64,000 nucleotides of DNA from Hymenolepis diminuta. Lineage: Eukaryota; Platyhelminthes; Cestoda; Cyclophyllidea; Hymenolepididae. The notes beneath the pieces are model-generated. The model worked only from the letters and a program-made list of their open reading frames with translations. It was not told the origin of the DNA and did no database searches. The translations under genes were made by a program, and so were the position numbers. The first letter of the stretch is position 1; every line of letters begins with the position of its first letter. Location: NCBI GenBank assembly GCA_900708905.1, contig CAADRB010000005.1, forward strand, positions 4,842,015-4,906,014, read 5' to 3'. Positions 1 to 13,276 of this stretch are shown in pieces.

Positions 1-27
1 CAAAAAGTCATTCGCATCCTTTATGAC

Positions 28-340
28 TGCTAGAAGAAATAGTAATTATTTCCCCTTGCTCCCAATATTTCTTCTCTAAGTTAAAATGCAATTTCCTTCT
101 TAATTCCCACACCGATAAAAGACACTTTGTAATTATGCCCATTTGTTTAAGCCGATACCGATCGAGATTGAGTTTCATTGGTACACATGTGCTTCGTGTT
201 CTGCTGTGAGTTATTGGCTTCTGTGTTAAGTTACTGTATTACTGAGTTCTCTGATTGGTTGCCCTGGAAGGTTACTACTGGGGCCTCTAGTTTGTTGAAT
301 TATAACCGTAACTCACAGTTTGCTTATACTCCATCTTGTA
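28..340 (+). mobile_element. LTR relic, gypsy-type family 1 (copy A)
   Basis: This stretch aligns by eye over most of its length with a minus-strand copy at 20175-20510 and a plus-strand copy at 51393-51690. Shared blocks include the start TG(C/T)TAGAAGAAAT, the phrase CTCCCAATATTTCTTC, GATAAAAGACACTT, TTTGTTTAAGCCGATAC and GTTATT(A/G)GCTTCT. The 20.2 kb copy sits directly after an integrase remnant and a purine tract, so the family is the LTR of a Ty3/gypsy-type element. No internal retrotransposon sequence follows this copy, so it is probably a solo or truncated LTR. The right edge is approximate because the copies diverge after about position 310. Confidence 0.72.
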
Positions 341-796
341 TCAACTGAAATTTTGCAATTGAGGAGAGCGGCCTTCACTCGATCTTTGTCGAATACCTCT
401 CTCAATCCAAATAAACTTTCACGATTTTACAGATTTTTTTAATTGTCTAAATTTGTGAATATAACTATTACGTGATAATTAAGCACAGGAGAGTGAGCAA
501 ATTACATTATTTCCACTGGAAAAGTTCCTTTCAAATTGCATCTGCTAACTCCATTGTTAACCGTGCGTCCAACATCAGGACTTCAGCACATCGAATAGTA
601 CTGCACATTAAAAATTTTACTATTCTTAAGAAGCTCCGTTATATTCTTATAAAACATTTTATGATGTGACAGACCGGACTGAGGGAAATAAAAATGTATT
701 GAGCCATTTAATTTTGCGGCTTTTAGTCCAATAGGAAGGCGGATATTTCCTGGTCAGCGTTTTTTTTCGTCGGAGAAAAACAAAGGACACTCCTGT
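341..796. other. AT-rich spacer
   Basis: I see no supported gene here. A plus-strand frame of 65 codons (472-669) has no recognisable motif or splice context and is treated as chance. Confidence 0.5.
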
Positions 797-1126
797 TCAA
801 AAGTCCTCTTGCACGCATTTAACGATTCTCTTAAGTTGATTTTGTCGATATAAACGGACCCCGCCTAAGAGCGTATGATTTGTATCCGAGATCTTGAAGC
901 ACAGCATTCCATATTGTTCCTCCAGACATCTGAGGATTTCCCTCGATGTTCGTCTATCAGGCCATGCCATGCACTCTTTGACAAACCCAGGTGTTCTGAA
1001 TGAGTCATCAGAGCGTTGAAAATGATGCTTTCTTTTCCTTATGGTGGCCATCGAAGTTCTAGTGGCTTGAGCAACTTCTACTTTAAAGAGAATGACCAAC
1101 AGGCTCTGAGTGCCATGAATATTCAC
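797..1126 (-). CDS. Small unrecognised reading frame, possible terminal exon
   Basis: The frame runs for 109 codons. An internal ATG gives an 84-residue product beginning MATIRKRKHHFQRSD and ending in CVQEDF. It is less AT-rich than its surroundings and mixed in composition, with a central stretch FVKECMAWPDRRTSREILRC and a later LGGVRLYRQNQLKRIV. A plausible splice acceptor, TCATTCAG, lies inside the frame just before the TPGFVKE segment, so only the last 65 or so residues may be coding. I do not recognise the family. It could be the last exon of a gene whose other exons lie to the right, a retroposed fragment, or part of a mobile element. No signal peptide or membrane segment is seen. Confidence 0.35.
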   Translation of the reverse strand: MNIHGTQSLLVILFKVEVAQATRTSMATIRKRKHHFQRSDDSFRTPGFVKECMAWPDRRTSREILRCLEEQYGMLCFKISDTNHTLLGGVRLYRQNQLKRIVKCVQEDF

Positions 1127-4100
1127 TCATCTAATATACACATGGATCACTGAACTCGGAATATTTAACACGCAAAAGAAAGTTGACAACCTCATGCTTT
1201 AAGAATTCAAATATAGAACGACATTTAGTATCCATTCCGGTTCCCAGTTTAATCCCTCACTGACGGTTACTAATTTCATAACAACACGTCAGATATGCTC
1301 TTATTTCAATTATAAAATTGCCTTTTTCAACTCAAGTATTAAGGTAAAGTATAATTGACTTGCACAGAATCCAGAAACCACCGAAAATCTCAACTTTAGA
1401 TGCTCTTTTAAGTTCCTTTAATTAAAATTGAAATTAGATGGAAACCTGAAAAATTCATTTTAATTCTCAAACTGCACTGCAAAATTCATCAAGCACTGCA
1501 TATTTTGCTTCAAGAAGGTAAAAATGACATGCATTTTACTAAAACCCTAGTCAAGGTCACATGTTTTGCTGTCAAACAGAAAATGAACTCACAAAACGGT
1601 AGTCAATAAAAAAGTAAAGAAAACTCTAAACCATCATCCAGAAATTGAATGTTTACATAGAAATTGGAAAATGAAATTCGTGTACGATTTTATTTCGTTC
1701 TTTATTAATACTGAAATGATAAAATATGGTTTTGTATTAGGCAGCGCTCTGCTTGAGATCGAATATCTAGGTTTATTAGTAAATGGAAGGATTTCTTTAA
1801 CAACCTTGATGGGCTTCAAATAAACAAAGTACGAAAATTTAACTCTCTTAATAGTTTGTAAAGTAATCTCTTCCGAGAGTATCTGCTCGAAGTATGTTCG
1901 ACGTTTTACGTGTTGCAAGTCGTACGTTGTCTAGTTCTCTTCAAGAACAAGTGTACCTCAGAGGAGACGTATTACAAATAGTAAGGAAAAAAATTTGGGA
2001 AATAAATTTTGAGTGCATAATAACTTCGACTTTCACATGTGACAGTCAGTACACTTGGTAAGTTAGAGTAAAAGAGTTTAGAAAAGTTTCAGTTGTCATT
2101 TCACCATTCTAAATTAGAAGTACTTATTTGGTCGACACTGTGGAATTGAGCACTTAGATTCTTTTACTGCGTAATTGCAATGACGTTAGGTCAATCGGGG
2201 CCACATTGAGCGAATAGATGGAATAAGTCAAGTTGCTGATGTCGCCAGATCAGTTCGGAGGTAGGAGATAAGCCACCCCAATTTTTTTATAATTAAATTA
2301 GATTTATATGCAAAACATTTCTCCGTTAGCCGTCAGCCATGTCTCGTCGTGATGACCAACACCTCTTTAGGTATCTATATGCAAACACGTAAGCACACAC
2401 AGTGGGACCGCCTGTGGACACTGCAGTGGAGATCTTATCCCCAGTCAATCATCTCCGATCACCAGGTGGTGATAGACGTCTGCTGGCTAAAGAAATATCA
2501 AAGAACACACTTGAAGCATCTCAAATGCTACTTACTTTTGGAAGTAAATTTTTGGTTATTTAATGTTGTCAAATAGAATTTAATTGTAAAATTTCATTTT
2601 TGTAACAAATATTTGCAAATACTCAGTTTTTCTTACTCATCTCAGCCAAGTATCATTTTTCTCAGTCGTCCAATGAAAGGTTTCTTTTCCTACAAATTGG
2701 GGTGAGCATGAGTTGGACATAATAACCGACAATTCCCATAGGAGTATTTTCAACTTTAATTATAATTGTAGCTCGGCTGTTGGAAAAATTTTGAATTCAT
2801 CAATTTTAAATCGCATTCGTTAATGGTAAAAATGACATGATTGATTGGCATTTGGTTGCCATTATATAATAAATTAAAAGTAATAAACCATCAACAACTT
2901 TTTCTTAATATTTTGGCAAATTTTATTCCTATTCAAACTCTTAGTTGAATTTTTCAAGCAGGCAGTTTAAAACAACTTGGTGTTCCATTACCTAATCGTT
3001 AAAGCTGGCCCCTTGAATCTTGTCGAGAGCATTTGAGTTCAGATCAAAATTTTGAACTCTTATTTGAGCTCATATGTTCATATTTTTCGAGCTAATTGAT
3101 TAAAAATCAATCTAAGCGGTCGGTGTAGCCTATCAAAACTTCTAGACTTCTGCTTTTGGACAGCCAGAGCACAGTTGAGATTATATAGTTCCTCTCAGAA
3201 ATCCTTGTCAGATCTTTAAAAATCAGAATATCTTCCACCGCTTTGCATTAAAATAACAGAAGTGTTGAAGTGTTCACCTGCTTTGTAAAGCAAGAAAATT
3301 TTAAATGCAAAATAGGGTGTTTAATTATTTATTAAATATGATTCAGCACTTACATCTAAACTCTATGTATTATAATTACTGGAGAAAATCAGTAATTTTT
3401 TTGTTTTTTATGACTGAAATACGTAACCGCGCAGTGCTTCTGAGGCTTAAATCATTAATAGAGCACAAATTAATGGCCCTGAAACCGTAATTGCGCAGTA
3501 AAGAGAAACATCGCAATACAAGTCGGAACCTCTGTGGAAGAGCAAGGAAAATGACAGTTGCATTCAGTTTGTTTAAGTTTTCAAATCGGATTATTCAAAC
3601 TTATTTGAAATTATTTATTCATACTTATCTTTAAAAAGATTTCATTGCTATTTATTAGTCAATTTTTTCTCAATAATACAAAAATATCATACTTTGTTCT
3701 AGGAAAAACATTAGAACACCAGTGTAACATCGGTTAAGTATACGGATTTAAGTTTCAGGTCATCAAAAGTGTCCTTTGAAATCTAGTACTTGGCTTTCAA
3801 ATGTGTTTTGACCTTCGAGAAGAGTACAGTTATTTATCTTCAAATAATCAAAAATCCAAATTGCTGGATTCTTCCTTTGTTTTTTCAGCATTTTCATTTC
3901 AGCAATTTCTAGAGTCAGTTGATTGACTGAAGTCATTGGTACTCATACGATGCATCGATTTTTCCACTTCATCTGGTCACAACGTTCATACAGTAGGCAT
4001 GGACCGCACCTAATTGCTCTTACCGTAATATTTCTCTGAAACGGGACCTCTTCTGCCTTAGACAAGTATGATAATTTAGAACTCAACCGATCCCTCCGAT

Positions 4101-5439
4101 ATTCAAGATGGAGCAAATTAATGCACATAGATCATTCAAGGAAATTGTAACTCACTGGAATAAAGTGTTAAATTGCTTATTTATGAATAAAAAATCAATT
4201 AAAAAAAAAGTAAAGAATATATATTATTTTTCAACTATCTCATCTCCACTTCTGTAAGATAGTAAGGTGCTAAATATTTTTGCCACTGGAAGAAAATAAT
4301 GCATTGAATTAATAAGATCGACAATTATGATTGAAAATGGATCAATAAGAACCAGACGTCGTAGACAAACATTGTCTGATAAAGGCGATGAAATGGAAAA
4401 TAATGACTCTGTGAAGTGAGCCACCCATCTAGTAAATATCATTCAAACCGAATACAAAGATTAATTGAAGTAGCCTAAATCTTTTTGAATTTATTAAAAC
4501 GTACTAATTTAAAATTCTGTCAGATTAATTAAGTAACTACATTTTACTCCAAAATACCATCAGTTTTGGCAAAAAAATGAAACTTTTTACAAATTGAAGA
4601 GATTTTTTTGACTGTGCTGACTACATTTTTCAAATTAATTGCAATTTATTTTAACATTAAATCAAATTTAACACAGTTAGCAAGAAAGTATGAAATCACT
4701 AAATCAAAATTATTAATTTCCTTTATTTCATTGTTCTACAGAGCTTGTATCTGCGGAACATACTATATCATCTTATTTCCATGAAGACTACTTTGTCTTT
4801 CATTTTTTCAATAGGCAGTGCATCAGAGAACTTGGTTTTAGGTGATTATGCAAAGCCAGTGGTTACGCATTTGATTCCCACTTCTTGACTACACAGTGGA
4901 CACCACCGTGACTAATTGCATCAGTCAAGTCCGCTAATGAAGTGATTCACGAATTTCGTTCCATGTTGTTGCACCTCATCTCAAAACAGGTGTTAGTAAT
5001 TACCTTAAAAATGGCCATCTTGCTGATGCTTTCATGATATACTCCAACCATCTAGAAAAAAGTAGAGTTTGAATATGCATGTTCCGTTTAAGTACACATA
5101 CGAGCTGTTTATTAAATCACTTATCGATCCCTGGTTGTCTACGTCTTTTGATATATTACTATTACAAATTTAAAAAATTTGCTCCTAAACTTTAACAAAT
5201 TTTAAAATTTAAATAGATACGCGCCAAAATTTAATTTTAAGCAGACCAATTAATTCATTTCGTTTGAATTATTTATCAGTTAGACTAATTTGACGAAAAA
5301 TATTCCAGTTGAAAATTGTTATTCAGTGAGAATAATTCATTTAAACTCGTCTTTCCTTATAAAAGGCCTCATTTTGAGAATTATATTGAGCAATTGAAAT
5401 CTAGCAGATACGAGCAGAAGTTCTGTCCAACTTTTGAGC
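1127..5439. other. Long AT-rich stretch without a supported gene
   Basis: Only short open frames of low-complexity composition occur. A small GC-richer island lies at about 2340-2500 and contains a short inverted repeat (ATCACC/GGTGAT around 2458-2473). A segment at about 4840-4990 is also somewhat richer in GC. Neither could be matched to a family. Confidence 0.5.
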
Positions 5440-6215
5440 TATGTGTGTTTAGAGCAATGTTGTGAATGAAAAGACCCGCAGAAGGTGGTTTTCCGCAAGT
5501 GGTTTCAAAAAGAATGACTTCAGCCTAAAGGATGAGAGAACAACTCCCACACGATTTGTCAGAATTGAACAAGCAACAGCGTGTGATCCGTTGTGTTTCA
5601 CTGTGTTCTCGTGAACTTCAGGCACCCTTTTTAGACTGAATTATGACCGAGAGCAACGAGTAATGATGGATCCTTTACAACAATGTCAAGCCCAAAAGTG
5701 AGTGGCTAAGCCTAGACAGTGGTTTAAGGACAATTTCACAACCGTGAAGTAAACTGCACATTAAAAAATTCTTTTGTGTTTTCGATGGGATTTGAAAAAA
5801 ATATTTGTTATGAACTACTGGATGACAATCAAACAATAACATCGGAGGTTGCTGAAGTCAGCAGTTAATTCGTTTAAAAACAGTTTGACAGGAAAGGCGA
5901 CCTTCTTTAATCAATTGAAAAGGATTGATTCTGCACTATGACAATGTCAGGTCCAACATTTTAAAAGCAACTTAAAATCTCGTGAAAGAATTTGGCTGGG
6001 AAGTCATGCATAGCCCACCATATTCTTTCCGATATGCACCAGTCCATTTTCATCTTTTCAGGAGCTTACAGGAGCTTGCAGATTCATTCAATGGGATAAA
6101 AGCTTACTTCAGAAGAAGAGGTGGAAATGAAGAAGCTTTTTTGAGTCCAAACTGGTTAAATCCCATAAAGAAAGAATCGGAAGGCCTATGGCAAGATAAA
6201 AAGATGTAATTAATG
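5440..6215 (+). pseudogene. Decayed mariner-type transposase (Tc1/mariner superfamily)
   Basis: Translated piecewise, the stretch follows the order of a mariner transposase. First comes a helix-turn-helix end (RRWF, then NDFSLKDE), then a linker segment with VIRCVSLCSRELQAPFLD, then ILYNNVK, then LHYDNVRSN, then a C-terminal block with EFGWEVMHSPPYS and FHLFRSLQ. Only the last part (5982-6209) is still an uninterrupted frame; upstream there are several stops and frame changes. Of the DD34D catalytic triad, the first Asp block (normally GDEKW) reads TESNE, the second Asp (HYDN) is kept, and the third is replaced in APVHFH. The copy cannot encode an active enzyme. Terminal inverted repeats could not be identified with confidence, so the element's outer limits are unknown. 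Confidence 0.88.
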
Positions 6216-9200
6216 CAGATGGTGACTTTTTTGAACACTAAATAAACGTATTTTTGACGAAAATTTTCATTTTAATTCAAATTTAAAATTGGACGGAACA
6301 TCTGGTGCAAGCTGATATTTATTTAGATAATGTTAATTTTATTATGATTTCGTTTTCCATACCTGAATAAATAAGGTTTATAATTTTTACGATGGAGGAA
6401 CCTCGAAACATATCGGTAGTAAAAAGGTTAAAAAGTGATAGTAATATTTGTCAACGGAGTTGGTAATTAAGGGATCTGGCGAACTGTACTTCCTCTGAGC
6501 ACCAAAACCATTAGGTCTACTCCATTTAAAGCCTTCATGCTTTTCATAAGATACTTTCTATAGTGTACTTTCCCGCCGATTTTGCAGCCATTTACTTTTT
6601 ACACATTTCTTGGAACACTTATCGAAGGGGTAAAAAATCCTACTCATAAGGTTTATGATGGTTAGTTCAACAGTATCTTCTCATCGCACTTTCACTTGCA
6701 AATAGTTGAGGACACTAGGAGTTCACACATAAATCTTCCTTTTTTAGGCGCACCTTGCAGTTGTGGTTGATGCTTACAGGTTCAAAGAGCGTAATACTTT
6801 GTAGGATTTACTGTCTCATGAAATCTCCTTCCGTCAAATTATCAGAATAATCTTATTAAACTGGAAATTTTTCTAATCAAACGGATAGCGGAAAGTGTTC
6901 TAGAAATTTCCATGGATTCAGTTTATTCGGAATATTTGAATTTAAGAAAAAATAAGAGAAAGCAATTCTTGGTGAATAGGTTAAATGGCAGGATTAATTA
7001 GCTATGTATCAACTCTTTTCAACTCATTTAGTTAAGAAATAAATTTTTAATTAGCTAGAAATTATTTCAAAATAATGACGATTTAAATATGAGAAAGCAC
7101 TGTGAGTATAATAATCCTCTAACCCTTACAATTATACTATTATTAACCATTGTGGGTCAGAAAAATTCATAATTTCCATTGTAAGAAACCCACTGACATT
7201 GGCTACTTGAAGTTTCAGAAAACATTGAAGGAATGGAACAATAGCGGGAGCCAAAAGAGTTTGATCTTCCGATTCGAATTATAAATCATTTACTTGGTAC
7301 ACAGTTTACAGCTTTATTTTCAAAATTCACACTTTATAATAAGTCTCTTGAATAAACGATCCAGTTTTACTCTCCCCCTCCCCTCCCTCCCTCCCTCGCT
7401 CACCAGTACGTACTGAGCTGTGCTATCAATTTTGACACTTTTTCACTTGACATTGATTTTTACTTTCAAATCACGATGTTCAAAGCCGATATGATCCTAT
7501 ATGATCTTAAGCAGTTTGAATGATCATAGTAAAACTCACGGAGTAGTGCTCATGTACTATCAAATGGATTTTTTGAGCATTATTTTCAGATTTTAACGGC
7601 GAATTAGCCTTAATTCTGTTTTATAAAAGAAAATCAAAAAAGAATTTTTCATAATCTAATTACTGAAAGTATTGTTACAAGCCTCTTTCTGATCTGATTT
7701 CTTTGCGGTTGTAGGCTTCATTCAATTTATTCCACGTTTAACGTATGCGCTTTGGAATGCTCTTGCATTTTACTTTCGAATAACATTTTTAAGATCGATT
7801 AAACCGTAAATATAATAAACAATTAATTAAATCAATAGGACAATGTATCACTCTTTGATTTATGGAAAGTAGAATGTGATTTGAAATCTTTCTCTAGAGG
7901 AATTCTATCATTTTAAATTATAAAAACCTGTCATTATTTTGCATAAAATGTTGTTATTCAAAATATAATTTTCAAAATATGAGTGGTATTTATGTTTCCT
8001 TGAAGTTGAAATAGTTTTAGTCAGTCTGAGCAAATTGAATTAAGGTTGATTCACTCTCTTTAGGTGACTTATTAAAAGGGAGACAAAATTTGTTGTTTGA
8101 ATTCTATTGGTGGAGAGGAGCACGAAAGGGTCTCCAATGTTACAGTATAACAAATGTGTAATTGAAAAGTGTAATTGTACTTTAAAAATGTATTAGGAAT
8201 TATTTCGACTTTGAAAATTTTTTTGCGAAACAATACACCTGATGCATAGTTGATGAAGCGTAAAATTCACATAATAGGAATATTTTAAAATAAATTACAA
8301 TATTTTGTGAAAGATAAAGATTTATATAAGAGATTCTAAACATCCAATCAAAACGCACTTAATAAATGAAATGCACCACGAAAATATAAAGGAGAATGAG
8401 CGCCATCACTTTGTAAACAGATATTTACAACGGTGGAAGTGGTATCTAATCCAGTCGTCAAGACAGAATAATAAAACAATTTTTTTTAAATTTTATCGTA
8501 GAAAACAATTGAAATTGGTTAACAGAGGATCCTGCAATTGGGTAGTGGGGGACAATTAAAGTTATACTGAGAGCAAAATTCAGAGTATCAAAGAGTATCA
8601 ATTTCACGATTGTTTTCCCAATGCTGAGCAAATTCTTGTCTATGACGTCCGTTGCGTTAGTTTGGGTTTGCAAGCATGATTCTTTCCTCCGTCGGCTGAG
8701 AAGGAAAAATGATCTTGCTCAATCTTCAGCAGCTTAATGGTCACCTTTTATGAAATTTCTTTGATCTTTCTGATAAATTCTCACAATTCATAGACAAACC
8801 GAATTTTAATTTTAAAACAAAACTAATAATCTATGCAACATTAAAATTGTTAATTTAAGTTATAAATAATCATTTCGTCAAGAGTTTGTATCTCGATGCT
8901 ATTGATGATGATGAGGGTGTTTATGGTGTTAATTTGATAAAACAAACCTACTGGAAATAAGCCTATGAACAAGCGAATGCGAAATCTGGGTTTAATGAGT
9001 AATAATATTAAATGAAGTTCGACACACTCTATAATATTAATGAAAACTGAACTATTTTAATCAAAATTTGATGTTGGGTATTTTTTAAAGCAAAGTTAGT
9101 CAAATAATTGTAAATTAAATGCATTTTAAAAAGTGCATTTTCCTCTCAAATTTACAAACTTAATTAAACTTTTATTTTTGTTTTGGCAAAAGGTCAAATC

Positions 9201-12200
9201 CTATGCTTTTAGATGCACTCGACAGTAACTCACGAACATCGTCTCTCGAGTACCAAATTACGGGTTAAGAGATTTCAATATTCACATTTGAGTATATAAA
9301 ACCGCCAAAGAAGAACTCATCGCGGCGAATGTTGGCTACCAAGGCAGCCAATCACTTATCACTCAAGCAATCTTAAATTAGTAAATTTTATTTCTCAATA
9401 GAAGAATCGAAGTTTTGAACTGCAGATCTTCTCCTTTATGAGGTCAGAGTAGTTTAGCTTTAGAAGGAGGCAACCGAGCGCTATTAACTTTTGACCTTTA
9501 ATTTGTCTTTTAATTCTAACGTATCATTTTATGTGGAAATCAATGATATTCTTTCTGAGATTCCATTCGCCAGCTTAAAATATCGATCGCAAAATCGATA
9601 AATTACCAGAAAATATCCTTGGAAACAGATCGGAATATCTTATTATTCATATTATATTTTCATTAAACCAGAGAGAGTAACTACTGAATTGCACAATTAA
9701 AAGTGCTTGTTTAAGTGAAATCAGTACATGCATTTAAACAAGAGCTCTTCATGAACTTTACGTACCAAAAAACACTCGCCATTATTATGTCTAACTTAGC
9801 CCGGACCTTAATTTTTAAAATTAAATTAGCATTTATATAGGAGGATCAGTGAATAATCTAAAAATATATAAACCGAGGTTTGAAGAAGTCGATCATTATG
9901 TCTGGAAATTGTCCACATTTTTCCGGGATATGCGGAGTTTACTATCGTGTTTATATAATTGGATACATTGTCTTGCAGGTCCTTTATTTGTATCTTCTTG
10001 CAGCCAGGAGTGGACAACTGAGGTACGCAAAAATATTGAACTCAGTCTTCTCAATTTATTACCAATTATGGCGCTGCGTTATAGCCGTAAGTTGGTCAAT
10101 ATCAAGTAAGATCATTTTTCCTCTCAAACATGGGAGGAAAATTAATTGAGGTATCAAGACCATCCATCATGATGAAAAGGCATTGAAAAATATAAATATA
10201 AATATTAACTACCATCCGGGGAACGAATCATAAAATTTGAACTTTAAAACATGACTCGAATCCAAAGAGAATCAAATAAAGTACAGCTTTTAATGCCTTG
10301 ATGTTGCTCTTAGCATATATCTTAACTCTCCCATTTATAATTTATGAACTTTCTGGTGACCAAATTTTGTTATTTTTATTAAATTTCATCAATTTTTTCT
10401 CTTTTTTGCCGCGAATAGGAGCAATAATAAGCACATACTTCAGAAAGGGACCTAGTTACCGGATAAACTACTTATTTTTCAAATCCCTTTTTGGATTTGC
10501 AAACTGACCCTCAGGCCAAATATTTCAAAGATTAATTAATGATTGATTCATTATTAATATTTTATGATTATTTCAAAAAATGCAATTTTTAGGTTATGTT
10601 TTTACACTAATAACTCATTCTATGCATTTTTCTGTGAAATAAACATCAATGAATTTAATAATAAAAAATTTTTACCGAGATTTAAATGTTTAAAATTAAA
10701 AAATTCAATCATGCAAAACTTATTTTCTTAATTTCGCTCAAGTTTTTGACTTTTAGTTACACTTGAATGAATTGAAATTTTATAATTAACATAAGTTTTA
10801 ATTTTAACGGATTAGTGACTAGTTGTCCTACCTTGAGGTACTACTTCACAATTTTACTAAAGACTGGAATTCAGGGTTTCTGTAAGGATTTCATTTATAA
10901 AACCGCGGTCCAACAAGAATTATTTGCTCCCTGTCACGTGAAATTTTTAGTGAAAAACCTAATGAATTTAAAATCTTAAATTAGATTAATGCGTGATGAT
11001 CGGTCTTTTACATTGTATGAGTCATTTCATAACAAATTAATCTCTGAGAACTACTTCACATCTTTTTCGGTCTCTATGAAAATATTTTTGTATTTACGCT
11101 CAAACAAATACGAACCACTCTAATAATGCTTTATACGTCGGCCATTTTATCTAAGCAAGTTGGTAAGGCTTCCGTGGAGATGAAGTTTGCAAAACATCAA
11201 ACATTCCTTATTCACTCAGCTAAATTGACACATTTTTATGATAAATTATAAATTAAATTAACGCCAAATTCATCAAAAATTAATATATGCCACCCATAGA
11301 CAATTTTAATTGCAAATCCCTACCACATTTAATTATACGTCTAGATTTAATCTACCGAAAGAATGTACCCCATTTGGACCTAAACTACTGACTTCGGTCT
11401 TATTACTATTAAAATCACATATTTAAAATTCCTTATTGTGACGACAATCCATTTTAAAAATAGTGTTTCTTTGAAGTAATAGAGAGTATTTTGTTTACTA
11501 AATAAGTTAATATGAAAAATAAATGTCAGCAACAATTATTTTAAATTCTCATTCAATCAATTTTAAACAAGAGTTAAATTAATATTAGTTTCAATCATCT
11601 TATTATCGTTTTTTTAGTGAAATATTCAAAAAAGGTAATACTAACAAATATTCTCATTTTTAATTGGTTCAGATGAGTTAATTCTTTCCCATTTGGATGA
11701 TATTGATTTTTCAACGAGGGAATATTGCCCTGTTTATTGAATAATAAGTGAAATCGAAAAGTATGCCTATAAAATGAAACTTTACCTATTTATAAAATAT
11801 AAATATTCTCTAAAGAGCCCGCTTATTTCTTCATATCTCCTACCGTTTGGCTCCATTTTAATTTACCTGGTATCGTGTTTCTGAGCCCTTCAAACTAAGG
11901 TGATTTGCATCCCGGCGCAAGTTAGTACTGACCGGTTTGAATAGGATTTCTGATTAACAGTAATCTGTACAGACAAGTAGCCCTACCATTCAGAATTCTC
12001 TGTCCGTTCGTATATTTAAATCCAAATTACAGTTTCCTTACTACTCACATTTCATGGAGACTTTGTGTGCCACATTTGTTTTATTGCTGCTAATCTCATC
12101 TAATTGCTCTTAGCTGTAAAAAAACTAAATCGAGTTGGCATAATCAGCAGTGGAAATAAACCAGCCACCTCTGAATATAGGAATCATAATCACCCACATG

Positions 12201-13099
12201 CATCTGTGAGTTAAATAGTACCGACCCCTTTCTCCGTCTCACACCTCATCGAACTCTTATAACATAGGGACGGATAGATGTGACTAGACATGGAAGAGTT
12301 CGTTTAGGAAACTTTATTTTTACCGTAGAAGAAAATGTTATCCGAGAAAATTAATTGACTTGAGAATGGTGAACCACCACAGTTTCTTTTAATTGTGGAT
12401 CACCGTAAAAAACCATAATCGTGATGAAAATGACAGAGAAATGCCATGATTTGAGTACCGTGATTTATTTTGCGGTCCATAATTAAAGAATATATAACAT
12501 ATTAAATCAAGATTTCTGCATTTGCATCTCTTAATGCTATTTCCATGCAAAGTCTGCACATTTCAAATCACGCGGTTTCTCAAAGTGGCATGCTTATTTT
12601 CAAATTCTACATTTATTATGGGAGAAAGTAGCTTATTTAAATTAATTCATTAAAATCATTCCCACAGATTTCAATAAACTAACATTATGAGAAGCTGTTT
12701 AATTGTGAAATAATGCGAAATTATTCAGTTTTGGCCCTTAACTTTGCGTGTTTTGAATCAAGTCACACGAAATTTAAAACAAAACGTCATGAGATTTGCG
12801 TAGTTTCAAAAAGTTCCTTCTCGCACATGCTTTCTTCTCCCTCTGCTCTTTAATTTACGCATTTCGTACGATGCCACTCATCACTTTGTTATCTTTCTGT
12901 CCGGCAATTTCGAGCATTGGATTTGAAGCTAGAAACTTCTTGTTGTTTAGCAGATAACTGAAAATGGAAACCATGTTGATAATAAACTACTCAGTGAGGT
13001 AAATGAAAACCGTCTGTTTTTTTAAGCCAAACAATTAAAGTTGTTATTTTTTAAAGAATAAAAAAGAATTCTGCAAGATAATACATTTTAAAAACTGCA
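6216..13099. other. Long AT-rich stretch without a supported gene
   Basis: This contains a polypyrimidine tract at 7370-7404 (CCCTCC repeats). At 9826-10149, frames on both strands are open at once, but none has a clear motif, so I do not call a gene. A short dispersed repeat occurs at about 10268-10312, with a relative at about 24872-24915. No RNA gene was recognised. Confidence 0.5.
10268..10312 (+). repeat. Short dispersed repeat, copy 1
   Basis: About 41 bases beginning ATCAAATAAAGTA and ending ATGTTGCTCT match the stretch near 24872-24915 at roughly three quarters of positions. A weaker match to the first half lies at about 15380-15405. No coding capacity is apparent. Confidence 0.4.
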
Positions 13100-13176
13100 T
13101 TTTGTATTAGTTGTTTGAAGGAAGATTGACCGCTGATTGGCTGAGGAGGGATTGGTCTCTGCACGCAAACTCTACA
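13100..13176 (-). mobile_element. Start of a 3' LTR (family 3) after an integrase fragment
   Basis: Read on the minus strand, the integrase fragment at 13283-13625 is followed by a purine tract (TAGGAGGAGA, 13190-13181) and then by TGTAGAGTTTGCGTGCAGAG. This is the usual order polypurine tract, then LTR beginning with TG. The next bases include CAGCCAATCAGC. The combination of GCAGAGACC and CCAATCAGC recurs on the plus strand at about 27248-27285. The far end of this LTR fragment is not defined. Confidence 0.5.
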
Positions 13177-13276
13177 GTACTCTCCTCCTAGAGCGTTCCT
13201 AGCTCGCAAAAAGGTAAAACCGCTCGATAATTAGTTATTGTACACAATTTTCCGGTCGGGAAGGTAAGGCAACCCT

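Noticed and set aside
9826..10149. Overlapping open frames on both strands, one with hydrophobic stretches
   Set aside because: Hydrophobic runs are expected from AT-rich DNA. No start context, splice structure or family pattern singles out one frame.
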